Part shown: positions 1-7,912 of the stretch, piece after piece
How positions within the stretch are numbered: the first letter of the stretch is position 1
Layout: each line of letters starts with the position of its first letter
Assembly (NCBI GenBank): GCA_963772065.1
Contig: CAVYVZ010000010.1
Location: 1,240,001-1,304,000 of the forward strand
Origin: CAVYVZ01 sp963772065
GTDB taxonomy: Bacteria; Acidobacteriota; Vicinamibacteria; Vicinamibacterales; UBA2999
Direction of reading: 5' to 3'
DNA: 64,000 nt
The notes under the pieces: generated by a model
Databases searched by the model: none
What the model was told of the DNA's origin: nothing
Seen by the model: only the letters and a program-made list of their open reading frames with translations
Translations under genes and position numbers: made by a program

Positions 1-65
1 GCCGCCACCGCCGGCACGGCCAACAGCGCGGCGAGCGACAGCACAACAGGAACCCACTTCGGCAT
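1..65 (-). CDS. Secreted protein, N-terminal fragment
   Basis: Reading from the ATG complementary to 63-65 leftwards gives a short basic start (MPKW) followed by an uninterrupted hydrophobic run rich in V, L and A and ending in an AVA-type motif. This is a typical Sec signal peptide. The gene continues beyond the left edge, so only about 21 residues are visible and the mature protein and its function are unknown. It is divergent from the Trm112-like gene to its right. Confidence 0.5.
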   Translation of the reverse strand, partial: MPKWVPVVLSLAALLAVPAVA

Positions 66-154
66 CTAGCTAATTGTAACGTCTTGGAACGTTGTTCGTT
101 GTTCGTGGGCTTCGGTGGGTCTACGACAAGACGAAAAACGGCTCTGTCCGATCA

Positions 155-196
155 CGGACCACGGACTACGGACTACGGACTACGGACTACGGACTA
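155..196. repeat. Tandem heptamer repeat (CGGACTA)n
   Basis: Five perfect head-to-tail copies of CGGACTA preceded by one variant copy (CGGACCA). The array ends about 30 bases before the Trm112-like start codon, so it lies in the 5' leader of that gene. It is one of several word-repeat patches at gene borders in this window. Confidence 0.9.
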
Positions 197-225
197 CGTT
201 GCTAAGTTCTAGCTATATTTCCGCC

Positions 226-396
226 ATGCCAGTTGACGCCGAGCTCCTCGAGATCCTCGCTTGCCCGAACTGCAAGACGCCCGTCAAGCTCGTGAAGAAC
301 GGGACGGCGCTCAAGTGCGATCAATGCCACCGCGTGTACCCGATCAAAGACGACATCCCGGTCATGCTGATCGACGAAGCAACCATTGAACCCTAG
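226..396 (+). CDS. Trm112-like zinc-ribbon protein
   Basis: A 56-residue protein of the Trm112/UPF0434 (YcaR-like) family. It shows the expected pattern: an N-terminal ELLEILACPNCK stretch with a CPxC pair, a second CxxC pair (KCDQC) and then the conserved YPIKDDIPVML segment. The four cysteines would bind one zinc ion. Family members act as small partner or stabilising proteins for methyltransferases or envelope enzymes; the bacterial role is poorly fixed. The ATG at 226 is preferred over the upstream in-frame start, which would translate the heptamer repeat. It lies just upstream of an envelope glycan operon on the same strand. Confidence 0.85.
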   Translation: MPVDAELLEILACPNCKTPVKLVKNGTALKCDQCHRVYPIKDDIPVMLIDEATIEP

Positions 397-398
397 TC

Positions 399-579
399 GT
401 TCCACGTTCCCGGTTCCACGTTCCCGGTTCTTGTTCGGGGTTCTGTTCGGCAGGATGCAGGTGAGGCGCTCGCGTTCGGCGACGGCGAATGAGAACGACG
501 AACCCCGAACAACGAACCGAGAACCGTGAACCGAACCGAGAACACGAACCGGGAACCAGGAACCGGGAACCAGGAACCG
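399..579. repeat. Degenerate GTTCCCGG / CCGGGAAC word-repeat palindrome
   Basis: The left part (about 399-440) repeats forms of GTTCCCGGTTC. The right part (about 500-579) repeats the reverse-complement words GAACCGGGAACC, so the whole can fold back on itself. The right arm runs into the coding start of the glycosyltransferase gene. It fills the gap between the Trm112-like stop and the recognisable start of that gene. Confidence 0.8.
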
Positions 580-1635
580 CGGCGTATTCTCATTGTGCGG
601 CTTCGCCTGCTCGGCGACGTGGTGTTGACGACCCCGGTGATACGAGCGCTGCGACGGAAGTTTCCCGACGCCCACCTGAGCTATCTGGTCGAACCCGCAG
701 CCGCGGCGGCGGTCAGCGGGAATCCGCATCTGAACGAAGTGATCGTCGCGCCGAAGCGGCGCGGCGTGGCCCGATGGATGGACGATCTGGCGCTCGCGCG
801 CCGGCTGCGCCGCGAGCGCTACGATCTGGTGATCGATCTGCACGGGGGGCCGCGCGCCGCGTGGCTCGCCTGGGCAACGCGGGCGGCCGTCCGCATCGGC
901 TACACGATCACGGGCCGCGCCTGGATGTACACTCACGCGGTCGCGCGCGCGGACGACCTCCTGCCACGCCACTCGGTGGTCAATCAGTGGGATCTCCTGG
1001 CGCCGCTCGGCATCGATGCACCCGATCCGTCCCGGGACGCGATCGAAATCACCGAGGATGCCGGCGCGGCCCGAAGCGTCGACCTCAAGCTTCGCGCCGC
1101 GGGCATCGGGCCGGACCACCTCATCGTCGTCATCCACGTCAGCGCAGGAAACCCGTTCCGCCGCTGGCCCGCCGAGGCGTTTACCACCCTGGCCGTTCGA
1201 TTGGCGGCGGCCGACGACCGGCGGCGCATCGTGATGACGTCCGGGCCGTCCGAGGCCGAGGCCGCGTCCCGGATCGTGGCGGCGGCGCGCCTGCGCCTCG
1301 GACCGCACGAATACCGGGTGTCCGACCCGGATTTGAATGTTCCAGAACTGCACGCCCTCACCGGCCGCGCGGCGGTGTACATTGGAGGAGATAGCGGACC
1401 GCTCCACGTAGCCAGCGGAACGACCACCCCGATCGTCGCCCTGTTCGGCCCGACGCTGCCCGAGCGCTCGATGCCGTGGCGCGATCCCCGGTGGTTCGCC
1501 GAAGCCGTGGACGCGGGGCCGCTGCCGTGCCGTCCGTGCCGGCAACGCGCGTGCGTGACGGCCGACTTCCGATGCCTGGAAGGCATAACGCCCGAACAGG
1601 TGGTTGACGCGGCAGAGCGAGCACTACGCAGATGA
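526..1635 (+). CDS. Glycosyltransferase family 9 (heptosyltransferase-like)
   Basis: Inverting glycosyltransferase of the GT9/ADP-heptose:LPS heptosyltransferase family, expected at the cytoplasmic face of the inner membrane, adding a sugar to lipid A-core or a related glycan. The recognisable domain begins near residue 19 with RRILIVRLRLLGDVVLTTPV, the family N-terminal motif. The C-terminal half has GGDSGPLHVA and ALFGPT, the nucleotide-sugar binding region, and a cysteine-rich tail (CRPCRQRAC). The listed GTG start gives about 18 residues encoded by the GAACC repeat, so the native start is uncertain. Its stop overlaps the O-antigen ligase start by 4 bases, which implies an operon. The acceptor sugar cannot be told from sequence. 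Confidence 0.85.
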   Translation: MNRTENTNREPGTGNQEPRRILIVRLRLLGDVVLTTPVIRALRRKFPDAHLSYLVEPAAAAAVSGNPHLNEVIVAPKRRGVARWMDDLALARRLRRERYDLVIDLHGGPRAAWLAWATRAAVRIGYTITGRAWMYTHAVARADDLLPRHSVVNQWDLLAPLGIDAPDPSRDAIEITEDAGAARSVDLKLRAAGIGPDHLIVVIHVSAGNPFRRWPAEAFTTLAVRLAAADDRRRIVMTSGPSEAEAASRIVAAARLRLGPHEYRVSDPDLNVPELHALTGRAAVYIGGDSGPLHVASGTTTPIVALFGPTLPERSMPWRDPRWFAEAVDAGPLPCRPCRQRACVTADFRCLEGITPEQVVDAAERALRR

Positions 1636-2825
1636 CCAGCACAACCATGAGCATGCCGGGGACGAGGCGCAGCGCGCTGAGCCTCGATCGCGTGACGTTC
1701 GGCCTGCTGCTCGCGTTCGTGGCCGCGCTGCAGATCTCGATCGCGGCGGCCCACGTCCTGCTCGCCGCCACGCTCGCATGCTGGGCAGCCCTGCTCCTGC
1801 GCGAGCACGAGCGGCCCCATGCGCCCGCGTTCTTCGTGCCGCTGGTGGCCTACGCGGCGTGGACGCTCGTGGCGACGCTGTTCTCGTTCAACTTCGGCAT
1901 CAGCCTGATCGACGACAAGCAGCTCGTGCTCTTCCTCATCGTGCCGGCCGTATTCCAGATCGCGCGGGGAGAGCGGGCCGCCACCGTGATCGACATCATC
2001 GTCTCGGTGGGCGCGGCGAGCGCCGCGGTCGGCATCATTCAATTCGGCATCCTGCACTGGGACGCGCTGGATCGGCGTCCACAAGGCGTGCTGACGCATT
2101 ACATGACCTACTCGGGCGTGCTGATGCTGGTCATCTGCGCGGCTGTGGCCCGGCTCGTGTTCGGGTCGCGCGACCGTATCTGGCCGGCCGTGGTGATGCC
2201 GGCGCTGGTCGTGGCGCTGGCGCTCACGTCGACGCGCGGCGCGTGGATCGGCGCATGCGCCGGCGTGGCGGTGCTGTTCGCGCTGAAGAACGTGCGCCTC
2301 ATCGCGCTCGTGCCGGTCGCCGTCGTGGTCGTCCTCGCGCTCACGCCGCAGAGCATCACGGCGCGGATGACGTCGGTCTTCGACCTGCAGGACCCGACGA
2401 TTCGCGACCGCGTCGCGATGGTGCGCACCGGCGCCGCCATCATCGGCGATCAGCCGATGACAGGGATCGGCCCCGACATGGTCTCGCGCATGTACGTGGA
2501 GTATCGCGATTCGCTCGCGGTGAACGCGACCAACCCCCACCTGCACAACGTGCCGCTGCAGATCGCCGCCGAGCGCGGGCTGCCGGCGCTGGCGTTGTGG
2601 CTCTGGTTCGTCGGCGCGCTCGTCGCGGCGGCGTGGCGTCTGTTCTGGACCGGCGGCGATCGCGTGCTCGCAGCCGGCGCGCTGGGCGCGGTGGCCGCCA
2701 TGCTCGCGGCGGGCATGTTCGAGTACAACTTCGGCGACTCGGAGTTCCTGATGCTGTTCCTCGTCCTCGTCACGCTCCCCTTCGCGGCGCGGCATGACCG
2801 CACGACTCCTCTCATCTCCCGCTGA
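1632..2825 (+). CDS. O-antigen ligase/polymerase family membrane protein
   Basis: A 397-residue polytopic membrane protein with roughly ten to twelve hydrophobic segments and the Wzy_C/WaaL pattern: a long hydrophilic loop near residues 230-310 holding DRVAMVRTGAAIIGDQPMTG and an H-containing NPHLHNVPLQ segment. Arginine and histidine residues in this loop are the usual catalytic determinants of O-antigen ligases. It would act at the periplasmic side of the inner membrane, joining or polymerising undecaprenyl-linked glycan. It overlaps the glycosyltransferase before it and the heptose kinase after it, so the three are probably translated together. Ligase and polymerase cannot be told apart here. 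Confidence 0.85.
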   Translation: MTSTTMSMPGTRRSALSLDRVTFGLLLAFVAALQISIAAAHVLLAATLACWAALLLREHERPHAPAFFVPLVAYAAWTLVATLFSFNFGISLIDDKQLVLFLIVPAVFQIARGERAATVIDIIVSVGAASAAVGIIQFGILHWDALDRRPQGVLTHYMTYSGVLMLVICAAVARLVFGSRDRIWPAVVMPALVVALALTSTRGAWIGACAGVAVLFALKNVRLIALVPVAVVVVLALTPQSITARMTSVFDLQDPTIRDRVAMVRTGAAIIGDQPMTGIGPDMVSRMYVEYRDSLAVNATNPHLHNVPLQIAAERGLPALALWLWFVGALVAAAWRLFWTGGDRVLAAGALGAVAAMLAAGMFEYNFGDSEFLMLFLVLVTLPFAARHDRTTPLISR

Positions 2826-3795
2826 TTCACGCGTCCGACAGATCATCGAGCGCTTCGAGCACGCGACGGTGCTCGTCGTCGGCGACGTCATGCTCGACCG
2901 GTTTCTCGTCGGCCGCGTCACGCGGATCTCGCCCGAGGCGCCGGTGCCGGTGGTCGCCTTCGATCACGAGATGCGGCGCATCGGCGGCGCCGCGAACGTG
3001 GCGCACAACGTACGGGCGCTCGGCGGCCGCGCGGACCTCGTCGGCGTGGTGGGCCGCGACGAGGCGGGGGACACGCTCGCCGCGGGCTGCCGCGACGCCG
3101 GCATCGGGACAGCGCTTGCCGTCGATCCGGCACGGCCGACCACCACCAAAGTGCGCGTCGTCACCGAGCGGAACCAGCAGGTCGCGCGCGTCGACTACGA
3201 GCTGGATACGGAGGTCAGCGGCGCGGTCGAAGACGCGATGATTGCGGCTATCGAACGGCAGCAGGACGCGAATGTCGTTCTCGTGTCCGACTACCTGAAG
3301 GGATCGGTGACTCGTCGCGTGATGGCGGCGGCAACCGCAGTGAGCCGCCGGCTGGGCGTGCCGCTGCTCGTCGATCCGAAGATTCCCCATGTGGACTATT
3401 ACGGGGGCGCGTCGCTCGTCACGCCGAACCATCACGAGGCGGAAGCCGCCACCCACCTGCGGGTCCGCACGCACGACGAAGCGCGCGAGGCGGCTCGTGC
3501 GTTCAGGGAGCGCGCGAAGTGCGACGCCGTGCTGATGACGCGCGGCGATCAGGGCATGTGGCTGCTCGATCGGGAAACGGAAGGCTACCTTCCCGCGGCG
3601 GCGCGCGAAGTGGCCGATGTGACCGGGGCCGGTGACACGGTCATCGCGACGCTGGCGCTCTCGGTTGCGTCCGGCGCCACGCTCGCCGAGGCCGCGTGGC
3701 TCGCGAACCGGGCCGCGGCGATCGTCGTCGGCAAGTTCGGGCCGGCGACGGTCAGCTGCCAGGAACTGCTGGCGCAACGTCCGCTGCCTTCATGA
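2794..3795 (+). CDS. hldA: D-glycero-beta-D-manno-heptose-7-phosphate kinase
   Basis: PfkB-family sugar kinase of the RfaE1/HldA type, 333 residues, matching the kinase half of HldE without the C-terminal adenylyltransferase domain. The N-terminal GDVMLDRFLVGRVTRISPEAP motif and the following RRIGGAANVAHN segment are diagnostic. The ATP-site motif DVTGAGDTV carries the catalytic aspartate. It phosphorylates heptose 7-phosphate at C1 in the cytoplasm on the way to ADP-heptose for LPS core. gmhA, the preceding step, is at 21.8 kb; the adenylyltransferase and epimerase are not in the window. It overlaps the O-antigen ligase gene by 32 bases and shares an ATGA overlap with the MFS gene after it. 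Confidence 0.9.
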   Translation: MTARLLSSPADSRVRQIIERFEHATVLVVGDVMLDRFLVGRVTRISPEAPVPVVAFDHEMRRIGGAANVAHNVRALGGRADLVGVVGRDEAGDTLAAGCRDAGIGTALAVDPARPTTTKVRVVTERNQQVARVDYELDTEVSGAVEDAMIAAIERQQDANVVLVSDYLKGSVTRRVMAAATAVSRRLGVPLLVDPKIPHVDYYGGASLVTPNHHEAEAATHLRVRTHDEAREAARAFRERAKCDAVLMTRGDQGMWLLDRETEGYLPAAAREVADVTGAGDTVIATLALSVASGATLAEAAWLANRAAAIVVGKFGPATVSCQELLAQRPLPS

Positions 3796-5063
3796 AATAC
3801 CGCCATCGCGTTTCGGGACTCCTCATCCTGCTGTTCGCGATTACCTACATCGACCGGGTCTGCATCTCCGTGGCGGGGCCCCGCATGCAGGAGGACTTGC
3901 ACATCGATCCCGTCGGCTGGGGCTGGGTGACGGCGATGTTCACGCTGTCCTACTGCCTGTTCGAGATTCCCACCGGCGCGCTCGGCGATCGAATCGGCCC
4001 CCGCCGCGTGCTGACGCGAGTGGTGCTGTGGTGGTCGGCCTTCACCGCCCTGACCGGCACGGTGTCGAACTACTACCTTCTCCTGATCACGAGATTTCTC
4101 TTCGGCGCCGGAGAAGCAGGCGCGTTTCCGAACGCATCGATCGTCGTCTCGCGTTGGTTCCCTGCGACGCAACGCGCGAGCATGTCCGGCGTCCTGCTGA
4201 TGGCGAGCCAAATCGGCGGAGGCATCGCGCCGCTGCTGGTGGTGCCCATCCAGATTCGCTATGGATGGCGCGCATCGTTCTTCGTGTTCGGTATGGTCGG
4301 CGTGATCTGGGCGGCCGTGTGGTACGCCTGGTTCCGCGATTCTCCTGCGGAGAAGCCGGGAGTGAGCCAGGCGGAGCTGGAGGAGACGGCGGGGCTCTCG
4401 GCGGCGCCGCACCACGGCTTTCCCTGGCGGGTCGCGCTACGTTCCGAAAGCGTGCTGGCCATGATGGGCACGGCCTTCTGCTACGTCTACGTCTACACGT
4501 TCTTCCAGACGTGGTTTCACACGTTCCTGGTCAGGGGACGGGGATTCACCGAAGGGAGCTTGATGCTGTCAGCGCTGCCCTACGTGCTGGCAGCGTGCGC
4601 GAATGTCGCGGGCGGAGCGGCCAGCGACGCCCTGGTCCGACGCCTGGGCCCGAGGTGGGGCCGGCGGTCCCTCGGCATCGCCGGCCTGGGCGGCGCGTGC
4701 CTCTTTACCGTCGCAGCCATGTTCACCCAGCAGCAGCTGCTCACGGTCATTCTGCTCTCGCTCGTCTATGGAGCGATCACCTTCCAGCAGTCGGGGGTCT
4801 TCGGCGTTTGTCTGGATATCGGGCGGAAGCACGCGGGCTCGATGGTCGGGCTGATGAACACCTCGGCGCAGGTGGGAGGCCTGCTTTCGTCGGTCGCCTA
4901 CGGGTATATCGTCGAGCGATTCCGCAGCTACGACGCGCCTTTCGTCCCGATGGCGACGCTGTTGTTCGTCGGCGCACTCCTGTGGTTCAAGATCGACGCC
5001 TCGCAAGAGCTGAGCGCCGAGCCGATCATTGCGACTAGTGGCGGAAGTGTCGCCGTCCCGTGA
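3792..5063 (+). CDS. MFS transporter, anion:cation symporter type
   Basis: A 423-residue major facilitator with twelve predicted membrane segments. The loop motif GDRIGPRRVLTR after segment 2 is the MFS A-motif, and RFLFGAGEAGAFPN in segment 4 is characteristic of the ACS subfamily, whose members import organic anions such as hexuronates, galactonate or phthalate with protons. The ATG at 3792 overlaps the hldA stop (ATGA) and the protein begins directly with an amphipathic start and segment 1. A longer in-frame reading from 3696 would sit inside hldA. The substrate cannot be inferred. Its 3' end overlaps purH convergently by 29 bases. Confidence 0.85.
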   Translation: MKYRHRVSGLLILLFAITYIDRVCISVAGPRMQEDLHIDPVGWGWVTAMFTLSYCLFEIPTGALGDRIGPRRVLTRVVLWWSAFTALTGTVSNYYLLLITRFLFGAGEAGAFPNASIVVSRWFPATQRASMSGVLLMASQIGGGIAPLLVVPIQIRYGWRASFFVFGMVGVIWAAVWYAWFRDSPAEKPGVSQAELEETAGLSAAPHHGFPWRVALRSESVLAMMGTAFCYVYVYTFFQTWFHTFLVRGRGFTEGSLMLSALPYVLAACANVAGGAASDALVRRLGPRWGRRSLGIAGLGGACLFTVAAMFTQQQLLTVILLSLVYGAITFQQSGVFGVCLDIGRKHAGSMVGLMNTSAQVGGLLSSVAYGYIVERFRSYDAPFVPMATLLFVGALLWFKIDASQELSAEPIIATSGGSVAVP

Positions 5064-6627
5064 AGACCATCGCGATGCCGTGCTCGTCGGCGGCCGCGAT
5101 CACCTCCTGATCTCTCACTGAGCCACCGGGTTGCACGATCGCGCTCACGCCCGCGGCGGCGGCCGTGTCGAGGCCGTCGCGGAACGGGAAGAATGCGTCC
5201 GACGCCGCAGCGCAGCCCTTGAGCGCGCCGGGGGAGACCGCTTCCCCCTTCATACGAGCGACCCAGACAGCGTCCACACGCGACATCTGGCCAGCGCCGA
5301 TCCCGATCGTTCGATCCGCCGTCGTGAAGATCACGGCGTTCGACTTCACGTGGGCGCAGATGCGCCACGCAAAGCGGAGCGCCTCCCATTCCTCCTTCGT
5401 CGGTTGGCGCTTGGTCACGACCTTCGGGAAGTCGGCGTGCGGCCATGGTTCCCGCGCTTCGGTCACCACGTCCGGCGTCTGCACGAGCACACCGCCGAAG
5501 ATGGTGCGGATCTCCATCGCGTCGAAGGGATGGCCCACGAGGGGCGGGCCCTCGACCTTCTTCGGAACGGCGACCCGCATGTTCGCCTTCTTCGCGAGGA
5601 TCGGCACGGCCGAACCGTCCACGGAGGGCGCGATGACCGCCTCGATGAAGGTCCCGATCAGCGCTTCCGCGGTCTCCACGTCGATCGCCTTGTTGAGACC
5701 GACGATGCCTCCGAACGCCGATACCGGGTCGGCTTCTCTGGCACTGAGGTACGCCTCCGGGCTCGATGCCCCGATGGCCGCCCCGCACGGGCTGGTGTGC
5801 TTGATGATCACCGCGGCGGGCTCGGTGAACTCCTGGACGATGCGGTGCGCCGCGTCGAGGTCGAGCAGGTTCGTGTAGGAGAGCTCCTTGCCCTGCAGAA
5901 CCGTCACAGTGGATTCGTACAACGCCGCCTTCTGGTGCGGGTTCTCGCCGTATCGAAGATCCCGCGACTTCACGAGGCTGAAGCTGACTTCTTCCGGCGC
6001 GATCTCCGCTGGCGGCGTCCACCGCGTGACCTGTCCACGCGCGTCGACGTCGTACATCACCAGCGTCTGCGAGATCGCGTGGTCGTACGCGGCGGTATGG
6101 CCGAACGCCTTCTGCGCGAGCTCGAAGCGGAACGTCTTCGTGGGACCGTCCGGACGCGACAACTGCTCGAGCACCCGGCCGTAGTCGGCGGGGTCGATCA
6201 CCACGAGGACGTCCTCAAAGTTCTTGGCGGCGGCGCGCACGAGGCTCGGCCCGCCGATGTCGATCTCCTCGACGAGCGCCTCGAACGGCGCGTCGTGCTT
6301 GGACGCCGCCTTGACGAACGGGTACAGATTCACGACCACGAGGTCGATGAGCGTGATGCCGTGCTGCGTGGCGGCGGCGAGGTCGTCGGGCCGCGTGCGG
6401 CGCGCGAGGACGCCGCCGTGCACCATCGGATGCAGCGTCTTGACGCGGCCGTCCATCATCTCGGGGAATCCGGTGACCTCCGCGACGCTGATGACGGAAA
6501 GTCCCGCGTTCTGCAGCTCGCCGGCGGTGCCGCCGGTCGACACGAGCTCGAATCCGCGCTTCGTGAGGCCGCGTGCAAAATCGAGAAGGCCGGTCTTGTC
6601 TGAAACGCTGATCAGAGCTCGGGGCAT
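5035..6627 (-). CDS. purH: Bifunctional AICAR formyltransferase/IMP cyclohydrolase
   Basis: Catalyses the last two steps of purine synthesis in the cytosol: formylation of AICAR with 10-formyl-tetrahydrofolate and closure to IMP. The 530-residue length is normal. The N-terminal cyclohydrolase domain starts with RALISVSDKTGLLDFA and carries STGGTA and the GRVKTLHP segment. The C-terminal transformylase domain has LRYGENPHQ and the catalytic KHTSPCGAA segment. The protein ends in FTGRRHFRH, typical of the family. It appears to stand alone, convergent with the MFS gene and divergent from the cold-shock region. Confidence 0.97.
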   Translation of the reverse strand: MPRALISVSDKTGLLDFARGLTKRGFELVSTGGTAGELQNAGLSVISVAEVTGFPEMMDGRVKTLHPMVHGGVLARRTRPDDLAAATQHGITLIDLVVVNLYPFVKAASKHDAPFEALVEEIDIGGPSLVRAAAKNFEDVLVVIDPADYGRVLEQLSRPDGPTKTFRFELAQKAFGHTAAYDHAISQTLVMYDVDARGQVTRWTPPAEIAPEEVSFSLVKSRDLRYGENPHQKAALYESTVTVLQGKELSYTNLLDLDAAHRIVQEFTEPAAVIIKHTSPCGAAIGASSPEAYLSAREADPVSAFGGIVGLNKAIDVETAEALIGTFIEAVIAPSVDGSAVPILAKKANMRVAVPKKVEGPPLVGHPFDAMEIRTIFGGVLVQTPDVVTEAREPWPHADFPKVVTKRQPTKEEWEALRFAWRICAHVKSNAVIFTTADRTIGIGAGQMSRVDAVWVARMKGEAVSPGALKGCAAASDAFFPFRDGLDTAAAAGVSAIVQPGGSVRDQEVIAAADEHGIAMVFTGRRHFRH

Positions 6628-6679
6628 GTCGGTGTCTGCGCAAGTTGTGGAAATTCCGGCATTTCTGGCCGACTGGTCC

Positions 6680-6709
6680 TTGACACTCCTGTTACGCGGC
6701 GCTTAGGAT
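6680..6709 (+). promoter_or_regulatory. Sigma-70-type promoter upstream of the cold-shock gene
   Basis: A perfect TTGACA at 6680-6685 is followed after 18 bases by TAGGAT at 6704-6709, a four-of-six match to the -10 box. Transcription would begin near 6716 and meet a terminator-like hairpin with a seven-T run ending at 6777, before the cold-shock gene at 6869. It could therefore make a short RNA of about 60 bases or an attenuated leader. No experiment supports it. Confidence 0.5.
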
Positions 6710-6746
6710 ATTGACGCGTTGAGGGACGTTCCCCGGCGTAGCAGTC

Positions 6747-6777
6747 GAGGCCGCAGCAGCACTCGCGGCCTTTTTTT
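6747..6777 (+). terminator. Rho-independent terminator or attenuator
   Basis: Stem GGCCGC (6749-6754) pairs with GCGGCC (6765-6770) across a ten-base loop, extended by flanking A-T and followed at once by seven T residues (6771-6777). This is the classic intrinsic terminator layout on the + strand. It sits about 90 bases upstream of the cold-shock start codon and downstream of a TTGACA promoter, so it either ends a small RNA or attenuates the cold-shock leader. Confidence 0.65.
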
Positions 6778-6868
6778 GCGTCCGGAAGCTCATCTTGGCA
6801 TCCGGCGCAGACGACTGACCGGCGCCTGCTGATTGGCAGCGGGCCCCCAGCAAGTAGGAATAAGAACG

Positions 6869-7072
6869 ATGCGCATCACAGGCAAGGTTAAGTGGTTCAA
6901 TAACGCCAAGGGCTACGGCTTCATTGAGCGCGAGGGTGGCAGCGACGTGTTCGTCCACTACTCGGCAATCAGTGGAAACGGCTTTCGATCGCTCGAAGAA
7001 GGCCAGGCGGTCGAGTTCGAGATCGTAGACGGTCCAAAGGGGCCACAAGCGGGGAACGTCTCGAAGGCGTAA
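6869..7072 (+). CDS. csp: Cold-shock domain protein
   Basis: A 67-residue single-stranded nucleic acid binding protein of the CspA family, an OB-fold RNA chaperone in the cytoplasm. The RNP1 motif KGYGFIE and the RNP2 motif VFVHYSAI are intact, preceded by the usual GKVKWFNNAKG start. The ATG at 6869 follows an AGGAATAAG ribosome-binding stretch and gives the standard Csp length; an upstream in-frame start would add 12 residues unlike the family. Its leader carries a promoter and a terminator-like hairpin, consistent with the long regulated leaders of csp genes. Confidence 0.95.
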   Translation: MRITGKVKWFNNAKGYGFIEREGGSDVFVHYSAISGNGFRSLEEGQAVEFEIVDGPKGPQAGNVSKA

Positions 7073-7088
7073 CGGAGCCACCTACACC

Positions 7089-7116
7089 TGCCCGGCGCTC
7101 GCAAGGGCGCCGGGCA
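7089..7116 (+). terminator. Terminator hairpin after the cold-shock gene
   Basis: TGCCCGGCGC (7089-7098) pairs perfectly with GCGCCGGGCA (7107-7116) around an eight-base loop, 17 bases after the cold-shock stop codon. There is no clear T run, so termination may be weak or Rho-assisted. Beyond it (about 7130-7185) is a patch of AATCACCGAATCA words like those at 62.9-63.0 kb. Confidence 0.6.
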
Positions 7117-7186
7117 ACCGCATTATCCGCCCTCCGCAAGCCCGCCAAACAACAATCAAGGAATCACCGAATCACACATCGCCAAA

Positions 7187-7778
7187 TTATTTCTTACTGC
7201 CCTTCGCCGTAAACGCGACCTTCCCATCCTTCAACGCCACTCGGAACGCCACCTCGGCGCTCCCCTTCTGCTTCAACTGGTTCACCTGCGTTCGTACGAG
7301 CTCCGCGAACTTGTGGAAGGGAATCTCCTCCTGGCCCGCTTCACGCCGCGCGTCGACGAGGTGATGATACAGGTCGCGCAGCTTGTCGACCTCGCGAACG
7401 GGATCGGTCATCGACGTGGAGTACGCCTGGCGCTCGCGCGGCTTCGCGGCGCGCTTCGGCTCCTCCTCGGCCTTCTTCCCGTAGGCGAACGGCCCCGGCC
7501 GTCCCTCCTCCTTGGCGCGGAGCCCGCGGTCCCAGAGCTCGACGAACTTCGTGAACCGTGTCTGGAGCGTGGAGAACCGGAAGCGAACGCCATAGTTCGC
7601 GATGTGCGCGCCGATCGAGGCGCTTCACTAGCGTCTCGACCTGCTTGCGCGTCTCCCACGGCGGCCGGGGAAGCCGGCCGCCGAAATACATGTTGTATTC
7701 GGCTTCGAGCCGCTTCAGCTCCGCCTCGAGCGTCTGCAGCTCGCGATCCACGTCGTCTGCGGCCATACCATTGCCCAC
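7187..7778 (-). CDS. Conserved coiled-coil protein of unknown function (frameshifted)
   Basis: Two overlapping reading frames join into one protein of roughly 195 residues. The first part has an acidic N-terminal coiled coil (ELQTLEAELKRLEAEYNMYF) followed by GRLPRPPWETRKQVETLVKRLDR. The second continues as AHIANYGVRFRFSTLQTRF and ends in a lysine-rich LKDGKVAFTAKGSKK. Removing one C near 7618 restores a single frame, which points to a one-base insertion. A start at 7766 (MAADD) is equally possible. I recall no assigned function for this layout. It is divergent from selA. Confidence 0.6.
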
Positions 7779-7912
7779 CCGCCTTCGCGCAGGTCGGGTC
7801 GCTGCGCGACCCGACTAGCCAGCGCTGGCTCGGCGTCCGCCTGCGGCGCACGCCCGTCGGCGCGGCAAGCTGCGAATTCGCACTGTGCAGAGGTATTCTG
7901 ACACACACCGGG

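Noticed and set aside
155..196. Possible CRISPR array
   Set aside because: Units are 7 bases without spacers; this is a simple tandem repeat, and no cas gene is present.
202..1545. Open frame of 447 codons on the - strand
   Set aside because: Covers the Trm112-like gene and the GT9 gene in antisense and translates the word repeat; no family marks.
984..2921. Open frame of 645 codons on the - strand
   Set aside because: Antisense to the GT9 and O-antigen ligase genes, low-complexity arginine/histidine product, no recognisable domain.
7793..7815. Perfect 9-bp stem with a 5-base loop between the coiled-coil gene and selA
   Set aside because: A strong hairpin, but it has no T run and no conserved riboswitch features; it is more likely part of a divergent 5' region. 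Not enough to call a regulatory element.
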